Made by a program: the position numbers and the translations under genes | In this document: piece after piece, positions 1 through 11,929 of the stretch | Numbering within the stretch: the stretch's first letter is position 1 | How the letters are laid out: each line of letters begins with the position of its first letter | The notes under the pieces: model-generated | Told to the model about the DNA's origin: nothing | Databases searched by the model: none | The model's input: the letters and a program-made list of their open reading frames with translations, nothing else | Assembly: GCA_963693365.1 (NCBI GenBank) | Contig: CAVNZM010000003.1 | Coordinates: 2,790,001-2,854,000, forward strand | Direction: 5' to 3' | Origin: Amoebidium appalachense | Lineage: Eukaryota > Ichthyosporea | Length of the DNA stretch: 64,000 bases

Positions 1-1
1 C

Positions 2-166
2 GACCACATGCTGTGCCCAGACCCTGCCCAGCGCTGCACGTTTGCTGACGTGCTCCCCTACTTCGAGCTGCCCTGGCTGGCCTGTGAGCTGGTGGGCGAC
101 CTGCAGGGCCCTGTGTGCCTGCGCCCCCAGACAAACTCTGTGCTGCTTACGGCCCAGGCCTGCTAG
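2..166 (+). CDS. Protein kinase domain protein, C-terminal fragment (5' truncated by the window edge)
   Basis: An open frame enters from the left edge and stops at 164-166, giving 54 residues. The stretch reading HMLCPDPAQRCTFADVLPYF followed by ELPWL matches kinase subdomain XI: a hydrophobic pair, DP, the invariant Arg that salt-bridges the APE glutamate, and a terminal PW. About 30 residues follow the domain, so the protein ends soon after its catalytic core. Substrate class cannot be told from this fragment. A canonical AATAAA at 360-365 lies about 200 bp after the stop and is a plausible poly(A) signal. The frame fits the GC-rich codon use of the other genes. Moderate confidence, because only the last subdomain is visible. 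Confidence 0.6.
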   Translation, partial: DHMLCPDPAQRCTFADVLPYFELPWLACELVGDLQGPVCLRPQTNSVLLTAQAC

Positions 167-604
167 AATGGCAATATGACGCTAGCTGCTGTGTGCGGCA
201 TATATGTACCTATGAAGTTAGTTTTAAACGTGAATATGTACATAGAAGTGACTGGAGTGAGTGTGTGACGCACTGCCATGGCTTGAGGCTGGACCCCGCC
301 TGGCACACGAATGATATGCGCGAATGGATGATGAATAAGGCTGCCTGAAGGCGGCATGAAATAAATATGATGAAACGTGAATGGCACTTTCGGCAGTGTT
401 TACTCCCCGGGCCCCCCCCCTTCCCAACCCTCCCAACACACACACACACACACACACACACCCTAACACACTTGCACAAACCGATGCAGAAAAAAAGTAA
501 AATAAAATAAAATAAAATAGAACGATGCCTCTACGTATGCCCTCTTCAACACCCACCAGTGCAGAAGCGAGAAATAGATCATTAGTATCCCCCCCCCCCC
601 CCCC

Positions 605-638
<34 letters not shown>

Positions 639-929
639 ACTCTCACGCGTACACACACACACACCGGTGTGTGCACACACGGATGTCTAGGGGTCGTGTG
701 GATGATTTGGGGCTAGCCCAACTCGGTTGTGTTTCAGTAACACTTGTTTGCACTCCTGCTGACTACTTCAATCTTTTTTCCCCTCTTTTTTTTTAAACTC
801 AGATCGGATCTGTTTCTTGCTGTAATTATGCTATTTTATTTCAAGTTTTTTGCCACATCTAAACTTTTGTGCATGTGTGTTTGTGCAACTGTACTATAGC
901 TAATTAGGTTGTGTGTGTTTTATCGTATC

Positions 930-971
<42 letters not shown>

Positions 972-1600
972 CGCGCGAGGGTGTTTTTTCCAGACAATAC
1001 ACCATTGCTTGTTGGGTAGATCCCAATTCACTGAATATACCCTGCATACACACGTGCACGTACACTTGGAGCAATAGAACACTGCACACAGTACAACACA
1101 CACACGTCCAAGCACTGCACGCACTTTGAAAACACTGCACGCACAAGCACAAACATGGATAAGGCACTGCACCGTGCTATGGTTTGGCCACTAGAGATTT
1201 CAACTCGGGTTTTTATTGGCTCCCGGGAGTGGATAACACTGCACACATTCTCATATGCTAACAGTATATAGATATAGGGGCCTTGACACACACACACAGG
1301 CACAGGAACACAAGTACGGATAAAGAATTGGATACACACGCTCACTACAGGAAAACATTGATGATTATATCACCCCGGCCCGTGCAATGGCACCCACAGT
1401 GGCAGATGGCTACGTTTCAATAAATACAGGGAGGGCGAGGGTGGCGGGTAAATTGAGGCCACGGCCGGTGCTATGATTGCAAATGGGGGGGGGGGGGGGG
1501 GGGGGGGGGGCTCTGTTCCGATCTTTGCGGAAATAAATGTGGGCTAGCTAAATCATGTACAAGTGGTGACGGGTGGGAGACGGAACGATGGAACCCGGCA

Positions 1601-1651
<51 letters not shown>

Positions 1652-2748
1652 CTCTGTTCCGATCTTTGCGGAATTAAATGTGGGCTAGCTAAATCATGTA
1701 CATGTGGTGACGGGTGTGAGACGGAACGATGGCACCCGGCATGGCAAAGGGTACTGTCAGCTTGTACACGTGTGCAGTACGGTTGATTTCCTGCCAATCA
1801 TAAAGTCGAACTGGGCACCACTCACAAACTCCGTTGAAGCGGACACCTGTGAGCAGTTGAGGGGGCCATGGTGGCCATGCAGTTAGGGAAATGTGTGGCT
1901 ATTGGATATGCAGTAGCTTAAGCCGTGAAATGCATGCATGAGCAGTGTGCACCCGTGATTGCGTGAACGGTATGCACCCACTTATATGGACGACTTTACT
2001 ACATGCATGACATACAACCACTTGAATCGGTGGGGGAAAAAAAGAAACACGTGCTGCAACCACGGTGCCTCGCCCATGGTGTGGCAGGATGTCACTGCCA
2101 ACTAACTACAAATAGGAGCAGTGTTGGCCCAAGAGATCACCAATGACATTGCAGAGTACGGCCCTACTACTATATTAGGCACCTTCTACACCCATCACGT
2201 CATCTTTCCACCACTACCTGCGCAAACACATTCATATGAACGCAGTAAACCTACATACATCATGGAGATAGTATAATTGTGAGTGTGGACGTCTCGGTAA
2301 CCAACAATACTACGCGGAGTCCAGGCACTAACTACGTAGTCACTCTTCACCTAATGGGTGATCCGCATATACTCATTATATACATAACTCATTCATGTGA
2401 ACCCAAATCACCTGCATGGTTTCTACCACTAACTAAACACTGTCAGGCAAATTCATTCCAAAATATGGCCGGTGCAAATACATACGTACATATCCGCATA
2501 GTTCGTGCACCCTACGAAGATATCCACACCAGATATCCACGCATATGCTGCTGCACCTCAGATATCCGTACATATGCGCCCTATATATCCACACATATGC
2601 ATGAGATATCCCCACACCTGCGCCCTAATTAGATATCCACACATGCATACCAGATATCCACACCAGATATCCACAAATATGCATTAGATATCCACACATA
2701 TGCATTAGATATCCACACGTACACACCCTAGATATCCACGTACACACC
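167..2748. other. Intergenic region, low-complexity
   Basis: No gene was recognised. It holds the presumed kinase 3' UTR, a (C)n(A)n compound tract at 591-635, (TG)n at about 933-968, two poly-G blocks (about 1484-1510 and 1602-1651) separating a duplicated 90-bp unit, and a degenerate GATATCCAC-type satellite just beyond the F-box gene's 3' end. Confidence 0.6.
1511..1741. repeat. 90-bp unit duplicated around a poly-G block
   Basis: Copies at 1511-1600 and 1652-1741 both begin CTCTGTTCCGATCTTTGCGG and differ at only a few positions. Each is preceded by a long poly-G run. No coding potential was recognised. Confidence 0.85.
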
Positions 2749-2762
2749 CTAGATATCCACCC
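2517..2762. repeat. Degenerate tandem repeat with AGATATCCACAC core
   Basis: The core AGATATCCACA recurs more than ten times at irregular spacing of about 12-35 bp, often followed by CATATGCAT or CGTACACACCCT. It ends at the 3' end of the minus-strand F-box/LRR gene. Confidence 0.85.
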
Positions 2763-3199
2763 TTATCCCCGCCTCTCTCAGGCCGTTGATGCCAGCCGCA
2801 TAGAAGGACAGGCGCACACAGACCAGTGACCTGCAAGCACTTAGCCCTGCAAAGTCCTCGACCCTAGCCACACTCCTGAGGTCCAGGCAGGCAAGTAGTG
2901 GCAGCCTACCCAGGGGGCTCAGATCCCCCACAGTGGCCCCCCCCAGGTCCAGCCCCACCAGCCGGGTCAGCCCGCACAGCACATCCAAATTAGGAAGGCG
3001 TGCCCCACGTGCATCCAGCCAGCGCAGGTGTGTGAGGTGCACAAGTGCCGGGGTGTCGGGGCAGCGGTTGGGGAGCGCTAGTGCCTAGAGGGGGGTAGGG
3101 GGGGGGGGGGGGGGGGTGAGCAGGTTAGGTGGTGTGAGTGGTTGGGGATGTGTGGGTGGGTAAATGGTTCGCTTGGTGGGCGGTTGTGTGTGTGTGTGT

Positions 3200-3238
<39 letters not shown>

Positions 3239-5552
3239 GGGGATAAGGGCGCCATCCGGCGGTACAATATAAGGTGGGCCGCCCTTCATATTTCCCCCTC
3301 CTCCTCCCATGCCGTCCACCCCTCCCCCCCCCCCCTCCCCCCCCCCCCCAAAAAAAAAAAATAATAATAAAATAATAAAAAATAATAAAAAAAATAAACA
3401 AACAAAAAATTCAACCTCCCCTCCCCATTAAAGCGGCCGTATCCCCCCTCCCCCCTCCCCCCCCCCCCCCCCCCTCCCCCCCCCCCCTCCCCCCCCCCCC
3501 CTCCCCTCCCCTACCTCCCCTTCCCCCCCCCCTCCCCCCCCCCACCTCTTTGCCCCACCCCCCGCCCAAAAAAATAACAACAACGGCAAGAAACAAGAAA
3601 AACAGGGTCTTCAACCCCATTCTAGACACAAACCTCCCTCTAGCCCTCCACTTCCCCTGAATACCCTTTCACAAGTAAAACGAGTTGCTTCACATATTCC
3701 CGCCACCCACAGAAGAACAGGTGATAGGAGCATTCAGGGGTTTTCCTCTCGCTTCGTTTCTTTCTCCATTTTTTCTGTGTGTATGCGTTCAGTAGGAGGT
3801 AGCGGAAGGGACTCGGGGGGGGGGGGGGGGGGGGGGGGGGGGGAGGGGAGTTGACTACATGACATCACAAGACAAACAAAAAACCCGATAAAAAATGAAC
3901 CTTGGCAGGGATCAAACCGACGACCTTCCGCTGTGTACTTTTGTGTTTGCGTGTTCCCGCGCAGGGGGGGGGGGGGGGGGGGGGGGGGGGTTGCATACGT
4001 GGAGGCGGGGCAGGGCGGAGAGGAAGTGCAGGTCGGGCAGGGCCCAGTTTGGGGGCAGGGCCAGGCGGGCTAGGCGGGTGCACGTGGCCAGGCAGGCCAG
4101 CTGCGTGCCGGGGTCTGTGGGAGTGTCCAGGCACAGTGTGATCAGCCCTGTCAGGGCTGCAAGGAATCCAAAGCCGGCCACGGCCACCTTGCTCACGTGC
4201 AGCTCTTGCAGCAGCATGCAGCCCTCCAGCCCCCCCAGGTCTGTCAGGTCCGCACAGTCGGCCAGCCCAAAGTGTGTGAGTGACGTGCAGGCCCGCACAG
4301 GCTCGAGGCTGGCCAGGCGGCCGCATGCCGATATGTCTAGGTGGCGTAGGTGGGGCATAGAAGACAGGGGGTCCAGATCGGCCAGCAGGGGCAGGGTGGC
4401 CAGGTGCAGGACCGTGAGTGCGGGGGCATGCACGTGCTGCAGGGTGGTGGCCGTGCCCCTCACGTGCAGCTCCACCATACTGTCTGCCTGTGACAGGAAC
4501 TGCAGGCCAGCCAGGTCGCTGGTCAGCACCACCACCTGAAGCCTGTGCAACCCTACAAACAGCTCGGCCGGCAGGGTGCCAGCACCCCGTGGGGTGACCT
4601 TGAGGTCGCACAGGCGCCAGCGCTGCAGGGCCAGGGTGAGGGGGCCCAGGGCCACGACGTCGGCATGGAACACACGCACATGAGGGCACGAGGCCACGAG
4701 GGTGTCCACCCCCAGCAGGGGCTGCTGGCCGTGCACGTGGCTGGTGCCTGCCACGTGCACACTGGTCAGCCCCGTGCAGGCGCCCAGAAACCCCACGTCC
4801 ACCATGGACACGCAGGCCAGCCCCACCTCCCTTAGCCCCCCCAGTTGACTAAGTGCCGTCAGGTCTGCAACCCCAATAGGCGCCGCCACGTTTAGGGCCG
4901 TGAGCTGTGTGAGGGCCGCAAGGGCAGCCACGGCACCGGGACTGAGGTGCAGGTCGTGCAGGGTGAGACGGACCAGAGCCTTGCAGGCAGCCAGGGGGAT
5001 GAGGTCCGGGTTGCTTGTGGCCAGGCGCAGGGTCAGGGTGTGCAGCTGGGGGTAGCGGCCCAGGCAGGAAAGGGCCAGGCCCGACCGCAGGTCTGCACGC
5101 AGGGCAGTAAGGCCAGCTGGCGCCGCAGCCAGGAGGGTCTGCAGCGTTGTGCCACCCTCGACCTGCAGCTCACGCACCCACGGCAGCACAGCAAGCAGCT
5201 GCAGCAGCGCCTCCGTGCGGCTGTTGGGCTCGGGTGCCCGCAGGCCCGTGGTGTTGAGCGCCACACTAGTCACGCAACACTGCCAGGCCTTTGCGCCGCG
5301 CAACAGCCAGTCCCAGGCGGGGGTACCAGGGGCTGGCAGGGTGGCCGGGTAATCCTTCTTCTGCCACGTGCCGGGGCGGCTGCCCGGCCACACCTGCAGG
5401 TGCGCTGGGAAATCGCCGCATCGCACCACACGGCACCAGCGGCGGCACACGGAACTGCAGGCCACGTGGTCGGCCAGGGCGTACAGGTGGCTGAACACCA
5501 GCAGGAGTAGCTCGTCCGGTAGCCGCGCAGTGTGGTCTATCGTGTCGCCCAT
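2749..5552 (-). CDS. F-box/leucine-rich-repeat protein, two exons
   Basis: Exons (minus strand): 5552-3999 and 3084-2749. The join CTCCAC|GTATGC to CTCTAG|GCACTA is phase 0 and yields 629 residues. Residues of about 9-45 form an F-box (LPDELLLLVFSHLYALADHV, then CSSVCRRW), which in this family binds SKP1 of SCF ubiquitin ligases. The remainder is many irregular LRRs of the form LxxLxLxxx, which would select the substrate. The second exon continues the repeats (LTHLRWLDARG, LVGLDLGG) and supplies the C-terminus, so the break is an intron and not a truncation. The 914-bp intron holds several poly-G/poly-C blocks. ATG 5552-5550 is chosen because the F-box follows directly and a TATA-like motif lies about 50 bp upstream. 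The target is unknown. Confidence 0.88.
3085..3998 (-). other. Intron of the F-box/LRR gene, filled with poly-G/poly-C blocks
   Basis: On the plus strand it shows poly-G at about 3092-3116, 3200-3237, 3818-3844 and 3964-3990, and a C-rich block at about 3418-3550. A (C)n(A)n junction lies near 3350. No coding exon was seen inside. Confidence 0.75.
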
Positions 5553-6270
5553 GGTGGGGGGTGGGCCTAGTCGCGCCCCTGAGTCGACTGTTCAAAGTCG
5601 CGGCTTATATCGGCAAAAGTGTTCGGTGAGCATGCTCGGCACAGAGTGACAAAGTGCCAGGGTTCAAATCTTTCGCTCTTAGCTGCTCGTGGGCTTCATC
5701 TCTGAAGCGTTACTGTCAAACCCTCGACAGATGATGAGGCATTGCTGTCAGCTGGCGCTACCCTAGCGGCTGCAACTTGGGAAGGTCGCTGACTGCGCAA
5801 CAGCGGAGCCTGGTGCTGACTGCTGAGCCACCGGCGCGCCACCACCGGTTGAAACTTGAAAGTATCCCCTGGATGTTCCCAATCCCAATGTACCTACCTG
5901 TTTTTAATTTTTTTTTCGCGCGGAGTAGCCAAAAGAGGCTATTTAGGATGCGTGTCTGTCCAATGGGAAGGCTTCAAATATGTTGAACCAATCGCATGCG
6001 GGCAGTAGTTGCCCTCCAATCAGCGTGCCCTAGCTCCTACAATGTAGAACAAAAACACTTGGCAACGTCTCCAGTCTTACTCTATCATGTGTTTTTATGC
6101 TGAAGTTTCAGTATAGCTTACCCTCGCATGTAGAAGAGCGGTGCGCAATTCCCTAAGTAAGCAGAGGCTTGAAGCATACTGCTGCGAGCGAATAAGTGAC
6201 CTAAGCGTGGTCACTCCCCACACAGTGGCCAAGTGAGTGTACAGGCCAGCGGGTACTTGCAGGCTGCAAC
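5553..6270. other. Divergent intergenic region between the F-box and CBM20 genes
   Basis: These 718 bp separate two divergent start codons and so should hold both promoters. CCAAT-type motifs occur near 5987 and 6015. No gene was recognised. Confidence 0.5.
5604..5610 (-). promoter_or_regulatory. TATA-like box of the F-box/LRR gene
   Basis: The minus strand reads GATATAAGCC about 52 bp upstream of the chosen ATG. Position and orientation suit a core promoter with a short 5' UTR. Confidence 0.4.
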
Positions 6271-7835
6271 ATGGCCGACAAGGTACGGGCTCCATGTCGT
6301 CCAATCTATATAGGCGCAAAACACAAACACACACACACACACAAACACACGTGTGTGTGTGTGTGTGTGTGTGCGTGTGTGTGTGTGCGTGTGTTGTGCG
6401 CGAGCGTGTTTATGTGTGTGTGCGCGCGCACGCGCACTTGTGTGTGTGTGGGTGTGTGTGTGGGTGGGTGGGTGTGTGTGGTTGTGTGTGTGTGTGTGTG
6501 TGTGTTTGTGTGTGTTGTGTTGATTGTTGTATGAGTATTATAATGTATGCATGTGTCATGATGGTATACAGCCCTTTCCCAGGATTGTAGCTGGTATGTG
6601 TGCATGTGCCATGATGGTATACAACCCTTTCCCAGGATTGTGGCTGGGTCTGGGCACTGTGTAAAACAAATGCAACATCACACTTCATAAAGACATCGTG
6701 GCTGTGCACTTAGCAGCACTCGCACACAAAGATTCCACGTAGTTCTCCCCCCCCCCCCCCCCCCCCCTCTCCCTCTCCCCCCCCCGGGCACCCTCTCGCC
6801 GAACCTTTCAATAACAGATCTCTGGGCTTGTGTTGCACTTACTCTGCGGGTTCGTTTTTGTGTGCCAAAATGGTGCTCGGTGTTTTCAAAGTGTACGTTT
6901 GAGTGTTACACTGTCCAGGTACACAGCTTTCTAACCCTCCCCCCCCCCCCCCCCCCCGTCTGCCCCCCCCTCCCCCCCCTTCTTCTTCCCCCCGCCTTTC
7001 CTCCACCCTACTTGAACAAACACAACACACACACGCGCGCGCACACACACACACACGCGCGCACACGCACACGCACACGCACACGCACACACACACACAC
7101 ACACGCACACGCACACGCACACGCACACGCACACGCACACGCACACGCACACACACACGCACACCAGGCATCTAGGGCCACGCTTGGTATGGCTGCCGGG
7201 CTAGTGGTGGTGGTTGGTGCGCTTCTGTACCTGACCAGACCACCGCAAAAGCCAGGCGCCAAGGTAAGAGAGCTGGGACACACACTTTTTTGCTTGCTAG
7301 GGCAGTGGGCTGTGTGTGTGGTCGAGCTAGGCCATGGAAGACAGCTTTGTTGGCATGGTGCTTCGCCTAGCTGACAGTTGTTGGAAGCCCCCCTTTTGGG
7401 CAGGCGTATGTGTTTCCACTTTTATTTTTAAATGCAGCGAGATACCGCACAGTGCTGTTATGAGCTCCCCACTGTAGCTGTGCTTAGCTAGCCACAGTGG
7501 GGGAGGAGGGGTGGGGGGGGAGGGGGGGGGGGGGAGGAGGAAAGGGGAGGGGGGGGGGGGGGGTGGAGGGGAGTTACGTGTGTGTGTTGGATGGAGGAGT
7601 GAGAACGTTTTTTCTTGGAGCGGGCAGGGGGGAGGGGGAAAGGGGTAGGGGGGGGGAGGAGGAAGGGGAGAGAGAGGGAGGGGGGGGGGGGGGAGGGGCA
7701 CAAGCGGGGGGAGGGTGGAGGGGGATTTGCGTGTGTGTGTGTGCATGTGTGTGTGTGTGGGGGGGGGGGGGGGGGGGGGGGGATACGGGGGATGTAGTAG
7801 GGAGGGGGAAGGAAGGGAGGGAGGTGTGTGTGTGT

Positions 7836-7875
<40 letters not shown>

Positions 7876-8320
7876 GATAAAGCTGGTGGACTCAAGCTGA
7901 CAAGGCTGTTTGGTTTTTTGGTGAAGGTGTTTGTGGGGTTTAATGGGTACGTTGTAAGGCTAATTGGTTTATATCAGAGTTTATCTCGATGCTTCTTGGT
8001 TCTTTTTCAAACTTATTTGGCATATATGTGGACAGGCCATATTCAAATAATGGTGGGGGTGGTTGGTTGCTTCTTTTGTCCTTCTTTTTTTCTCCCTAGA
8101 AGGGGGGGGGTTTGGGGGGAGGGGGGGGGGGGAAGGAGGGGGAGGGGGGGGAGGGGGGGAAGGGGAGGCTTTTAGGGGCCATCCTCCGACCTATTTTTGA
8201 TCAAATGAGGACACACCCTTACAGCGAGCAGAGGAGACCCCACGTGCGGACAAGGCAAAGGTCGAGCAGCAGAGGTGGGTGCCTGTGGGTTGCACGCTGA
8301 ATCCTTCTCAAACTACGACC

Positions 8321-8365
<45 letters not shown>

Positions 8366-8764
8366 CCCTCTGTTTCCTCCCTACCTCCCTCCTTGCCCCA
8401 TTCTCTTTCTCTCTCTCTCTCCCCTGTCCATCTCCCACCCCCCCCCACCCCCCCCACCCCCCCCCCCCCTCTCTCCTCCACCCCTCCACCCCTCTCTCTC
8501 TCTTCTCTCTCCCCCCCTCCCCCTCTCCCTCTATACCTTGCCCCTCTCCCTCTATATCTTTCTATCTCTTCTCTCTCTCCCCCCCCCCCCCTTCCCCTCC
8601 CTCCCTCCTTCCCTCTCCTGCCCGGATGAATATGCTTGCACCTCTATGGAGATAGGCAGAGCTCTAATTGACTGCGTGTCTCAATAACCTTCCTAACCTC
8701 ATGTATGGCGCCATGCACGTACACTACACAGTCTTCAAACTTCGGATAGAAGCCAACGGACCCA

Positions 8765-8801
<37 letters not shown>

Positions 8802-9399
8802 CCTTTCCATGTGTGACCGCCATAACCCTCGCAGTGATCTACCCCCAGCCACCACCCTTCCCAAGGCCCCACCAGCAGATGCCATCCCCTCCCCGTGTCC
8901 CCCCCCTGAGCAACCCCAACAACCAGCAGAAACCCCCACACACACACAGCCTCCAGCCAGCCCAACACCCCCAAATATGGCACTACCCTGCTCTGCCCCC
9001 ACAGCACCCCAGCCCCAAGCAGCCAATGAGAGGCCGTCTAGCCCGGTGGGGGTGGTGGGGGAGGGCACGTGTGAGGTGGCCACGGCAGTCCAGAGGGTGG
9101 CCCTGTATGCAATGTATGAGGGGGAGGGTGCCGTGGCTGTGGTGGGCAACATCGATGTGCTGGGTAAGGGGTGGGTGTGTGGGGGGGGGGAGGGGGAAGG
9201 GGGGGGGAAGGGGGGGGGGGGGGGGGAAGGGCCGGGGGTCGAGGGGGGGGGGGGGGGGGATGGGGGGGGGGGGGATGGCTGTGCAGGGCTGAAGGGGCTT
9301 TTCAAAGAAAGCAGTATGTCATGGGGGAGGGGGGGGGGGGGGGGGGGGGGGGACTCCTAGCGAGGTGTGAAATTTCTCTCTCCCTCTCTCCCTCTCTCT

Positions 9400-9430
<31 letters not shown>

Positions 9431-10051
9431 GGGGACAGGGGGTCAGCATGTGGGCAGAGGTGTGGGCAGCAGTTGGCAGGGGATAGGGACAAGAGGCTCT
9501 TAGGTGTCGACCCAGCCAGCATACAGAGCACAGCCGCCTAGCAGACACCATCACTACTCCTGATTGGCCCATACCAGCATCATGGGCCTTGCATGCTGCC
9601 TGCATGTGGCGTCTGGGTACTGTGGCCACCAATCAAAGCAGGCAAAATATGCCACCAGGTTTACTGACCAATCAGAGCAGGCAAAGCATGCCACCAATTT
9701 GACTGACCAATCAAAGCAGGCAAAGCATGCTGACCCATGACATGCAGGGGGCTGGAATGTGGACAAGGCGCTGCGACTGACACCCACGGGGGCACGTGGG
9801 GAGTGGAGGGCAGACCTGAGCCTGCAGAAGGGCACACAGTGCGGTGTGTGTGCGTGTGTGTGTGTGTGTGGGTGTGTGTGTGTGTTATTTATTTTTTATT
9901 GGGGGGGGGGGGGAGAGCAGGGAGGGCTATGTGCTCGTCGGGGGTCTTTGCTCCACACTGCCCCCTCCCCTCCCCCCACAAAGCAAACTGTCTGTTGTGT
10001 TGGCCGTCATGAATATGTAAATCGTATCCCTTCACACTTTCAGCTCCCCCA

Positions 10052-10086
<35 letters not shown>

Positions 10087-10469
10087 TGCACCAAAAGCAT
10101 GATATGCGGCTTGTGTGGAGAGCATATGTATATGACATATATGCTCAAATGATTATCTATGAGATGTTTTATATACTTTTGCAAGCACACACGCTGGCAC
10201 GTGCGCGTGTGCATTCAAACACACACACACACACACACACACGGCACACATACAGACACGCGCGCACTCACGTGTGTGTGTGCATGTGTGTGCCCACGCA
10301 CGTGTGCTCGCAAAAGCATATACACGTAAAATAGATGATCATTTGAACATATGTGTCATATGCATATGCTTCCTGCCCCTTCCCGCCCCACACACATACA
10401 CACAGACACCTTAAACACACGCGCCTCCGCACACACCCACACACACCACACACATACACACGCACACGT

Positions 10470-10539
<70 letters not shown>

Positions 10540-10729
10540 GATACACGCATGTGCTGTTATACATACATGCATACATATTTACATCCATAGTCGTGTGTGT
10601 GTTGTCTGTGTGTGTGTGTGTGTGTATGTGTGTGTGCGTGTGTGTGTGTGTGTGTGCGTGCGCGCGCGCGTGCGTGTGTGCGTGCGTAAGGGCTAACGGC
10701 TATTATACAATTATACATACATATTTACA

Positions 10730-10796
<67 letters not shown>

Positions 10797-11095
10797 CGCG
10801 CGTGTGCGCGTGTGGGAATGGGCGGCGCGTGCGCGTGTGGGAATGGGCGCTCACTTGTATCTGTGTGTCCTTGAATCCATGTTTCCCACCCCTTATGCAT
10901 ACACAAGGGGTCACGGTGTTTGAGTTTACTCCTTCGTGCCTCTTTGGCTCATGTTTCTCACTTACTACTCCGTGCAGAGTTCAAGTGCATTCTTGTGGAC
11001 CAAGCAGGGGCACTTGTGCGATGGGAGGGCATTGAGGGCAACCGGAGGCTGCAGGTGGATGGGCCTATGACCGTGCGCATAGACGTGGACGTGCA

Positions 11096-11168
<73 letters not shown>

Positions 11169-11182
11169 TTTTGGGGGGAGGT

Positions 11183-11224
<42 letters not shown>

Positions 11225-11364
11225 TATACCGGGCACTGTGCAAGATATCTGGTGTGATGGGTAGGCATGGCTTGGGGAAGTGAGGGGCAGGGAGGGTGGC
11301 ACTGGGGTTGGTTTGGAGTTGATGGACGAAGGTGTGTATGCAGGAGGGTGGGGTGTGTGTGTGT

Positions 11365-11431
<67 letters not shown>

Positions 11432-11587
11432 GTTTCATTGAATGTACTACTAGTCTACCCTGTACCAGGCTCTTCAAGACGTCTGATACCTGTGATGCAA
11501 TGCTTTGGGACCCATACAGTGTGTGTAATCTACACACATTTACCCACTATCCCCTCCCCCAGCCCCCCCCCCCCCCCCCCCCCCCCC

Positions 11588-11662
<75 letters not shown>

Positions 11663-11929
11663 CCACCTACCCACCCTCCCTCCCACATACCCATTTTAAC
11701 ACCGAAGCGTTGTACTATGATTCTGCGTCTTCCCATCCAATAAATGCTTTTTACTTGGCATAAACCCCTGCGTACCCCCCCCCCCCCCCCCCCCCCCCCC
11801 CTCCCATGCCCGTCTTTACTTTTGCTTCCCTCTGTTGATCCACACAAGCATGCATGTGTAGGGCAAATGCTCTGCGCATGATTGGCTTCCTGTCACGTGT
11901 TGACCTTGCCTCCCCCCGCAGAGAGGTAG
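6271..11929 (+). CDS. Membrane-anchored starch/glycogen-binding protein with C-terminal CBM20 (STBD1-like)
   Basis: Seven exons: 6271-6282, 7168-7263, 8225-8274, 8835-9163, 9748-9843, 10978-11097, 11922-11929. Phases agree at every join and the total is 711 bp, or 236 residues. Residues of about 15-30 ([15 protein letters not shown]) form an N-terminal membrane anchor. A Pro/Ala-rich linker of about 80 residues follows. The C-terminal 100 residues are a CBM20: [52 protein letters not shown]. The conserved Trp positions and the W-E-x-G-x-N-R signature bind alpha-glucans in this family. The same order (anchor, linker, CBM20) occurs in animal STBD1, which tethers glycogen to membranes; that role here is inference. 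The last exon encodes only the final residues. An AATAAA at 11739-11744 lies before it, so an alternative 3' end within the last intron is possible. Confidence 0.8.
6547..6650. repeat. About 50-bp tandem duplication in CBM20-gene intron 1
   Basis: Two near-identical copies share CATGATGGTATACA and CCCTTTCCCAGGATTGT. They lie after a (TG)n tract in the first intron. Confidence 0.75.
9627..9735. repeat. 39-bp tandem repeat, about 2.8 copies, each with a CCAAT motif
   Basis: Units start at about 9627, 9666 and 9705 and share ACCAATCAAAGCAGGCAAA and ATGCCACCA. The array sits in intron 4 of the CBM20 gene, just before exon 5. Confidence 0.85.

Noticed and set aside
3900-3940. tRNA-like T-arm sequence (GGTTTGATCCC on the minus strand)
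   Set aside because: No acceptor, D or anticodon arm pairs around it. At most it is a fragment of a tRNA-derived repeat.
5655-5680. GGGTTCAAATC resembling a tRNA B box
   Set aside because: No A box or cloverleaf nearby.
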